Shown: piece by piece, positions 26,790 through 34,900 of the stretch
Layout: each line of letters opens with the position of its first letter
Numbering within the stretch: position 1 is the stretch's first letter
NCBI RefSeq assembly: GCF_008807075.1
Contig: NZ_CP035632.1
Coordinates: 558,001 to 622,000 of the forward strand
Direction of reading: 5' to 3'
Source: Synechococcus sp. RSCCF101
GTDB taxonomy: Bacteria > Cyanobacteriota > Cyanobacteriia > PCC-6307 > Cyanobiaceae
DNA length: 64,000 nucleotides
Notes under the pieces: model-generated
What the model was told of the DNA's origin: nothing
Database searches by the model: none
The model's input: only the letters and a program-made list of their open reading frames with translations
Translations under genes and position numbers: made by a program

Positions 26790-27788
26790 TTAAACGCTCG
26801 GAATGGATTCCGGGCTGGCCAGTCCGTCGTGGCTGAACTGACCGATGCGCCGGTACTTGCCGTAGCGCTGCTCCTTGAGGGCTTCGGGGCTCAGTCCGAG
26901 GAGCTCCGTGAGGTGACGGGAGAGGGCGCTCTTCAGCGTCTCGGCGGCCTCGGTCGGGGCCCAGTGGTTGCCGCCGCAGGGCTCGTCGAGGATCTCATCG
27001 ACGATGCCGAGCCTGGTGAGGTCCTGGGCTGTGATGCGCAGGGCCTGAGCCGCTTCCGCCGACTTGGCGGCGTCCCGCCAGAGAATGGAGGCGCAGGCCT
27101 CCGGACTCGCCACGGTGTAGACGCTGTGCTCGAACATCAGCAGCCTGTCGGCCACACCGATCCCGAGGGCGCCGCCGGAGCCCCCCTCGCCGATGACCGT
27201 GGCGATGACGGGCACCGAGAGGCCGAACATCTCCCGGAGATTGGCTGCGATCGCCTCCCCCTGGCCCTCCTCCTCGGCCCGGAGTCCGGCATAGGCGCCG
27301 GGCGTGTCGATGAAGCAGAGGATCGGCAGCCGGAAGCGGTGGGCGTGGCGCATCAGCCGAAGCGCCTTGCGGTATCCGGAGGGTGAGGCCATGCCGAAGT
27401 TCCGGGCCACGTTCTCCTTGGTGTCCCGGCCTTTCTGATGCCCGAGCAGCAGCACCGCCCGTCCGTTCAGCCGGCCGATGCCGCCCACCAGGGCGCGGTC
27501 ATCGCTGCCGCGGCGATCCCCATGCAGCTCATGGAAACCATCGGTGATCAGCTGGATGTAGTCGAGCGTGCTGGGGCGCTGCGGATGGCGGGCGACCTGA
27601 ATCTTCTGGGCCGGCGTCAGGCCGCTGAAGATCTCCTCGCGCCGCCTGGCGGCCAGGCTCTCGAGTTGCAGCAACTGCTGGCTCACATCCACTTCCGAAT
27701 CCCGGGCCAGCTGCCGGATCTGCTCGATCTGCTGCTCAAGCTCCACGAGGGGCTTCTCGAACTCGAGCAGAGGGCGTCGGGCGGGCAT
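26790..27788 (-). CDS. accA: Acetyl-CoA carboxylase carboxyltransferase subunit alpha
   Basis: Alpha subunit of the carboxyltransferase that makes malonyl-CoA for fatty acids (and for the nearby polyketide synthase). 332 residues. Start [20 protein letters not shown]; core motifs [12 protein letters not shown]-like [34 protein letters not shown], and [20 protein letters not shown]. Its position 134 bases downstream of the polyketide gene pair is suggestive because Ols needs malonyl-CoA, but accA is essential and such adjacency may be chance. Confidence 0.96.
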   Translation of the reverse strand: MPARRPLLEFEKPLVELEQQIEQIRQLARDSEVDVSQQLLQLESLAARRREEIFSGLTPAQKIQVARHPQRPSTLDYIQLITDGFHELHGDRRGSDDRALVGGIGRLNGRAVLLLGHQKGRDTKENVARNFGMASPSGYRKALRLMRHAHRFRLPILCFIDTPGAYAGLRAEEEGQGEAIAANLREMFGLSVPVIATVIGEGGSGGALGIGVADRLLMFEHSVYTVASPEACASILWRDAAKSAEAAQALRITAQDLTRLGIVDEILDEPCGGNHWAPTEAAETLKSALSRHLTELLGLSPEALKEQRYGKYRRIGQFSHDGLASPESIPSV

Positions 27789-27922
27789 GGCGATCGCAAT
27801 GGTCGGGGATGAGACGGCGCTGTGCGGTGATGACGTCGGGGCGTCAGCGGCGACTGATCGGTTCAGGCCTTCGATGAAGCGCTGAAGTCCGATCGTAAAT
27901 CAGGCTGCAGAAGCACTCCGTG

Positions 27923-28960
27923 TCAGGCAGAGACGTGGTTCGCAGGCGATGCAGTGACGCGTCTGCGGATGACCAGATCATCAGCAAGAGATGGCTCGAA
28001 GCTCTCCGTATGCGGCCGCAGTCGGATCAGATAGAACCCTGCACAGGACAAGACCGGGGTCGTGATCGCAGACAACGGAGCGGCGGAACCTGCATCGCCG
28101 GCAGTCACTGATGCATCAGCCCTGACTGGGCTGGCCATCAGCCGGCAGGAGTGGATGGGAAGGCTGGCGCGGTTGTACACAGTGACGTAGATCTCGAACG
28201 AGGCCAGCAGGGCGGAGGAGGCTTCGATCTCGAGCGAGCAGTCTGCAGGGAACCAGTCGTAGCGGAACAGGGTGCATGGATCACCGGCCGGGAGGTATTC
28301 GGACTCGATGAAGCGATCCGGCAGGATGCCGCGCAGACGCAGCATCGGATGAACGTAGAAGTGAATCAGTCGATAGAACAGTGTCGTGTGGCGAGCCAGG
28401 TCGTTGTAGACGGCATTCGTGCCATGATCCACGGCCAGTGGTGAGGCCACCGGCTCGGAATCGGCCAGCACGGCGGGCATGCGAGCCGATGGCGCGAGGT
28501 CGTAGTAGCGGATGCCGAGGATGTAGTCGCCGGCCGCAAGGTCGATGGTGCTCCACTGGTCACTCGATTCCGGGTCGAGAGACTGAAGATGAGCGACGGT
28601 TCGGAAGGATGGGAAGGCATAGACGGCGACTGTCCAGGTGTCAGCGCTGTTCCGTGCTTCGTGCGTGTCAACACTCAGCTGCCTGCGGATGCTGACGGGT
28701 CCGAGTGTGCCGATGGTGGCATGGGTGTTCCAGCGTGGACCGCGGGTCATCAGCACCGGCAGGCTCATGGCCCGCTCGAAGGTCTGTTGCGACAACAGCT
28801 GCCACGAGGTGCGCCTGAGTGGATCCCTGGAGATATGGCGTTTGTAGAGCGATGAGATGATCGACTTGCTGATGTGAAAGCTCAGCCAGGAGACGATCGC
28901 GACCGGGAGTTGCCAGAGCAGATCGAGCGAGACGGATCTGATCTGCGGGTTCAGCGCCAA
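27923..28960 (-). CDS. Unknown protein translationally coupled to the olefin synthase gene
   Basis: 345 residues, function unknown. The N-terminus is hydrophobic (LLWQLPVAIVSWLSFHI, probable membrane anchor). Next come TFERAMSLPVLMTRGPRWNTH and ATIGTLGPV, a stretch I associate with a family of cyanobacterial proteins found beside type I PKS genes (possibly DUF6208; not verified). Two beta-rich halves follow, each with a pattern like GDYILGIRYYDL or SFEIYVTVYNRASLP. Start: TTG 28960, supported by GAGGAA 8 bases upstream within the end of ols; the genes overlap by 10 bases. The overlap makes a role in the same pathway likely, perhaps alkene handling or membrane anchoring. Confidence 0.72.
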   Translation of the reverse strand: MALNPQIRSVSLDLLWQLPVAIVSWLSFHISKSIISSLYKRHISRDPLRRTSWQLLSQQTFERAMSLPVLMTRGPRWNTHATIGTLGPVSIRRQLSVDTHEARNSADTWTVAVYAFPSFRTVAHLQSLDPESSDQWSTIDLAAGDYILGIRYYDLAPSARMPAVLADSEPVASPLAVDHGTNAVYNDLARHTTLFYRLIHFYVHPMLRLRGILPDRFIESEYLPAGDPCTLFRYDWFPADCSLEIEASSALLASFEIYVTVYNRASLPIHSCRLMASPVRADASVTAGDAGSAAPLSAITTPVLSCAGFYLIRLRPHTESFEPSLADDLVIRRRVTASPANHVSA

Positions 28961-31900
28961 GGTTGGGGTTCCTCAATCCGGGGGGGTGCATTGGCGTCCG
29001 AGCGCAGCGAGCTGAGGATGCAGTCGCTCAGGGCAGCCGGCGCGTCGATCATCAGGGTGTGGCCGCCCTTGAGGGTCACATGCTCGGCATGGCGCAGGGC
29101 CTGTTGTTCGGCCTGCAGGTCTTCGGGCCGGTTGAAGCTGCTGTCGGACCCGTGGATGGCGAGGGTGCTGGCCTCCAACCCGGAGAGAAGATCCAGATAA
29201 GCCTCGCGCTGCAGGGGGCCTCCCTGAAGGTTGAGCGTGGTGCGGAGCCTCAGCACCGGATCCCAGCTCCAGATGCAGCCGCCCTGGCAGCTGACCGTGC
29301 CGCGGGCGACGAGTCTTTCGGCGTGCTGGGGAGCGAGGGAGGGGAGAGCCGTTCGCAGCCGTTGCCTGGCGTGGTCCTGATCCGGCATCACCTCATGCTG
29401 AGGCGGTGTGAGGGAGCTGCTGACCAGGCTGCTCACGCTCTGGACCACATCGCGCTCCGTTGGCTCTCCGGGCAGTACCGGCTCCACCAGGATCAGGCGA
29501 CGGACCACGGAGGAGCGGAGCCGCGTCAGGGTGCTGGCCACGACCGATCCGAGCGAGTGACCGATCACGGTGAGGTCGCGGAGGGCGAGGGTGTCGACAA
29601 CACCCACGGCATCGCGGATGAAGTCGGTCAGCTGGTAAGTGCCGCCGGGTCCGGCGTGGTCGGACCGCCCGTGGCCCCTCAGATCGACAGCGATCACGTG
29701 GAACCCTGCCTCCGCCAGAGGCCCCGCAATCGGTTCCCACACCAGCGCCTGATCGAGAATGCCGTGGATGCAGAGAACGGGGGGGCCATCCTCAGGCCCC
29801 CATTCGCAGACTCCCAGACGGATCCCCTGGACATCGAGGGTCGACTCCCTGGCCGGTTCCGATGCGGCAGGCTCCTGCCGGCTAGTGGGGTCGTTGGGGA
29901 GGCTGTAGCCGAGGCTGATGGCGAGTTCGGCCGTTGCGGACTCCAGAGGCCGGGGCAGCCGGACCTGCTTCCACCTGTCGGCGAGAGCCGGGTCGATCGA
30001 CTGACGCTTCCTGAAATTGGGATCGCCGATGGACATCGACGTGCCGTGCACACCATCGGTCAGGCGACCGGAGTCATAGGGGGAGAGCAGGCTCGCCTCG
30101 AAGGGAAAACCCAGGAAGGAACAGATGGAACGCAGCTCGGAGCCGGGGTCACGCACCAGGGTTTCGTACCGGACCCGATGCACGCGTTCCGGAGTGCCTG
30201 GCGCGGACTGCAGGCTGGTGACGTTGAGGTTGGATCGTGTCCAGACCGATTCGGCCAGGGCGTAGGGATCGACATCACCCACCGCGAACAGATGCTGCAT
30301 GCGCAGATCCACGAAGGACTGGATCACGGCGTAGGGATGGCGCACCAGGTGGATGACGTGGGCGTCAGTGAAAAGCTCACCGACCCGGCTGAGGGTGCTT
30401 CGCTCGAGCGCATAGGTCGGTGATTTGTCGACCAGGGTGCGGGTCCCGAGGGAGGACTGAAGCCGGGCGTACACCTGTTCAATCGGCATGTCCTGCTCTT
30501 CCCAGGACGCCACGAGGCGCGTCGTGTCCTCCGCACTGAGACCCTCCAGGTCCATCAGGGCCCTGACCAGGCCTTCACCCATGCCGGTCTGGCTGAGCTT
30601 GCGTGCCCGTTCGCCCATGGTGGCGAATGGGAGCAGATGCAGTTCAGGTGGTGAGTAGAGCGACGAATGCCCGGCCAGCATCACCCGCAGCAACGTGGAT
30701 CCCGCCCTCGGGGAGGAGAGGATGAAGATGATCGGCGCCAGCGTTGGTGATGGTGCCGCACTCCGTGCCGCTCTCCGTGAGGTGCGTGTGTCCCCCAGGG
30801 AGAGCGGGGGCAGGAGCGATGCGGTCCCGCCGGTCGACGTGGACAACGCGATTGCACCGGCCGCCGCCGCTGGGCTGGTGCCGTGCAGGCGATCCAGCTC
30901 CCTGGCGAGGTGAGTGGAGAGTGAGTCGAGATCCGGGTGTTCATAGAACTCGCGCGGATAGATCATCAGATCCAGATCGCGCTGAAGTTGCGAAATGATG
31001 TCCATGACCATCAACGAGTCCGCTCCGATGCTCTCCAGGCTCTCGTGATCGCCCACCTGCTCCGGCGGGATGGTGAGGCCCGCAGCGATGACACCTCTGA
31101 GGTAGACCCTGATCGCATCAGGACGGTCCTGCGGCTCCAGCTGCAGCAGCTGGTCCCTGGGTGAGGTGCTGTCACGACCCGGGGTGCCGGATGCGGTGGC
31201 CGGAGCCGGGGCATCGCTGAGCTGTGCCGCGCCTTGCCTGGAGCGTGCGGGGCCCACTGCAGGATCCGAGAGCAGGGCCTCCTGGGCGGTGCGTTGGACC
31301 ACGCGCCGGAGGGTCTCCATCTCAATGGCGCAGACCGCGAGATGCCAGCCGTCGGACGCTTCCCGGTGGAACAGATGGCTGAGCACCTCCCGGTACCGCT
31401 GAGCCGGAAGTGCCCGGATTCCACGCTGCTCCGGCAGCCGGGCAGAGGCATGACGCGAGGGATCCGCGAAGCCGCCGCCTTGCCATGGTCCCCAGCTCAG
31501 GCTCACGGCGGGCAGCCCCTGGCTGTGGCGGTACTCAGCCAGCGCATCGAGAGCCGCATTGGCAGCGGAATAGGCCACCTGGCCGGGCGATCCGATCACG
31601 CTGGTGATCGAGGAGAAGAGAAGGAACTGATCGACCGGGTGGTCCAGGCTCAGCTCATGCAACCGCCAGGCGCCGATGGCCTTCGGCCGGATGACGGAGG
31701 TCCAGCTGTCTTCCGTCAGGTCGGCAATGAGGCTGTCTTCGAGCACACCGGCGGCGTGAACAATGCCCCTGAGGGGCAGGCCGGATTCGGCGAGAACCGA
31801 CTCAACGGCGCTCGAGGTTTCACGCTCGGCGATGTCACCCCTGACCAGATTGATCTGGATGCCCTGGTCCCGCCAGGCGCTCAGCCTCCGCGCCACGGCC

Positions 31901-34900
31901 TCTCCGGGGTCTCCGCGGCCGATCAGGATCAGGGCCCGCACGCCCTCGTCGATGAGCCAGGCGGCGGTCTCCAGGCCAAGGTGGCCCAGACCGCCTGAGA
32001 TCAGGACATGACCGTCCAGCCTGGGCTGGCTCTCCATCCGGGACCGGGAGGAGGGGGTTGAGGGCCCCTGGGCGTGGGCTGCCGCTGCCGTGAGCCTGGG
32101 CACCAGGCGCCGGCCATCCGTGTGGCGGATGTGCACCTCGGAGGCCCCGCGCGTGCCTGCGTGCTGCAACTCCCGCTGCAGGAGCTGGTGGCTCTCGGGT
32201 GAGGCGAGGTCCGGGAGGGTGATGCACCCACCCCACAGACGCGGCTGCTCCAGCGCCAGCGTTCGCCAGGCCCCCGAGAGCAGGGCGTCCTGAAAGCGGG
32301 GGGAACGGCCGGCGGCCCGCACGGCCGCTGTGTTGCTGATGAGCCAGAGCCTCGGGGGAGGCTGCATCTCGCGCTGTTGCAGGACAGCCCGAGCCATCTG
32401 CATGACGCGGAAGGCCTCATGGCCTGAGGATGGGATGTGCTCGTCCGCAGCCGGTGCGGGGGCCTGAAGCAGCCCGAGAACGGGCCCGCTGCGTCCGGTC
32501 TCGCCCAGCAGGCGTTCCCAGTCGCGCACCTCTCCGGTGTTGAGACGCCAGTGCTGCCGGGAGACGCGCTCGCAGGTGGGAGCATGAACCAGGCGAATGC
32601 AGCTCTGTCCATCCGGAAGGGTGGAGACAAACGCCTCGTGCACTGCTTCATCGGCGAGCAGCAGCCATGTCCCCGGCGGGTTGGGTTCCGCGGAATCCAA
32701 GCCGGGGTTCAGGGGGGCAGCCTGCCAATCCACCCGGTAGAGAAGGTCGGCGACCGCATCAGCGGCGTCCGACACCTGCTGGGCTGGCGCGGCGATCCAG
32801 TGATGCGTCTTCCGCCATGGATAGGTGGGGAGGGCCACCCGTTCCGGAGGCGCCGATCCGTAGAGCTGCGGCCAGTCCACATCGACGCCGAGCCTGTACA
32901 GCGCGGCCAGGCTCTCGAACATCTGGGCCATGCCCGGGGTGCCCGGCCTCGAGCTGGCCAACCAGGTGATGTCGTCCCTGCCCAGACTGCTCTGGCCCAG
33001 CTTGATCAGCGTGGCTCTCGGGCCGATCTCGAGATAGGCGGACACACCGCGCTGATTCAGCGTGCTGACGCCGGCGGAGAATCTGACGGGCTCCAGGATG
33101 TGGCGGCACCAGTGCTCGGGAGTGGCGATCTCCGCTCCGATCCGCTCGCCGCTCACCGAAGAAACGATCGGCAGCTGGGGATGGCTGAAGCGGACGCGTT
33201 CCGCGACGGCGCGGAAGCGATCGACCATCGGCTGCATCAGGGGGGAATGGAACCCATGGGAGACATTGAGTTGCCGCGTCTCAAGCCCCGCCTCGCCAGC
33301 GGCACGCTGGAACCGCTCGATCTCGGCGGTGGTCCCGGACAGGACCGTGTTCTGCGGGCCGTTCTCCACCGCTACGGCGAGGTTGGCCCCGCAGCGGGTC
33401 AGTACTGACTCCAGTCGCTCTCTGGTGTCCAGCACGGCCAGCATCGAGCCGCTGGACGGCAGACCAGCCATCAGTCGTGCGCGGGAGGCGACGAGCCTGA
33501 TGCCGTCCTTGAGGCTGAACACGCCCGCGATGCAGGCTGCGGCGTACTCACCGACGCTGTGGCCGAGCAGGCAGTCGGGCTGAAGGCCCCAGTGCTGCCA
33601 GAGCCGTGCCAGTGCGACCTCGTAGGCGAACAGCGCCGGCTGGGTCAGCCAGGGGCTGTCGATGCCGGCCCCCTCGGGATCGCCGATCACCGTCGCGAGC
33701 ACGGCCGGTGCGAGGGTCGCTGCACCGGGTTCCGAGCCCGGCCCGGTCAACGCTGCCAGCTCCGCTTCCAGCTCGGCCAGAGCGGCGTCGCACGCGTCGA
33801 TCACCTCCTGGAACACGGGCTGGCAGCGCAGGAGCTCATGGCCCATGCCGGGGAACTGGGAGCCCTGGCCGGAAAAGAGAAACGCCAGTTCGATGCCTGA
33901 TCCTGCGGGCACGGAAGCCGGCTCGGATCGCTCCAGGGCCGTGATCAGGCCATCCAGGCCTGAGCCGCTGGCGGCGAGCCGGAGGCTGTGGTCCTGCCGC
34001 GTCGTGTTGGCGGAATAACAGATGGAAGCAACCTCGTGGTCGGGCGTGGCCTTGCCGCGGGCCGCCTCGAGTTGCTGAATCAGCCTCTGCTTCAGGGATT
34101 CCAGCGAGCCATGGCTCCGGGCCGAGAGCTTGAGGATGTGCTGTGGGAGGGACTGCCCGTCATCAGCGCGATCCGTGGCAGCGACGGGTGGTTCCGGAGC
34201 CGGCTCCGGTGCCGTGACGATGACGTGGGCGTTGGTTCCGCCGAAGCCGAAGGAACTGATGCCCGCGTGCCGGGAGGTCCCGGGCCAGGGCGTCAGCTCC
34301 GTTGGAATCGTGAAGACTCCGATCGCAGGCTGAATCAATGGATTCAGCTGCCGGAGGTTGATCTGAGGTGGAATCGCCTGATGCTGCATGGCCAGCAACA
34401 CCTTGATCAGGCCGGCGATGCCCGCTGCCGCCTCCAGATGTCCGAGGTTGGCCTTGACTGAACCCAGCCGGATCGGGGCGCTCTCCTCAGGCCTGGCCTG
34501 AAACACAGCGCCGAGGGCATTCACCTCGATCGGATCGCCCAGGCTCGTGCCCGTGCCGTGGGCTTCCAGGTAGCTGATCTCACTGGGATCCAGGCCCGCT
34601 CGTGCCAGGGCCGTTCGGACCACAGCCTGCTGGGCCAGCCCGTTCGGCGCCGTCAGCCCATTGCTGCGGCCATCCTGATTGATGGCGGTTCCGCTGATCA
34701 CACCGAGGATGGTGTTGTTGTCCCGCAACGCCTGATCAAGCGGTCTGAGGATGAGGACTCCGGCCCCTTCGCCTCTCACATATCCGTCGGCGTCGGCATC
34801 AAAAACTTTGCATGTCCCGTCACCAGCCAGCATGCCGGCCTGGCGGAATGTGTCCGTCAGAACGGGGGACAGCAGCAGGTTGACGCCGGCGGCGATGGCC

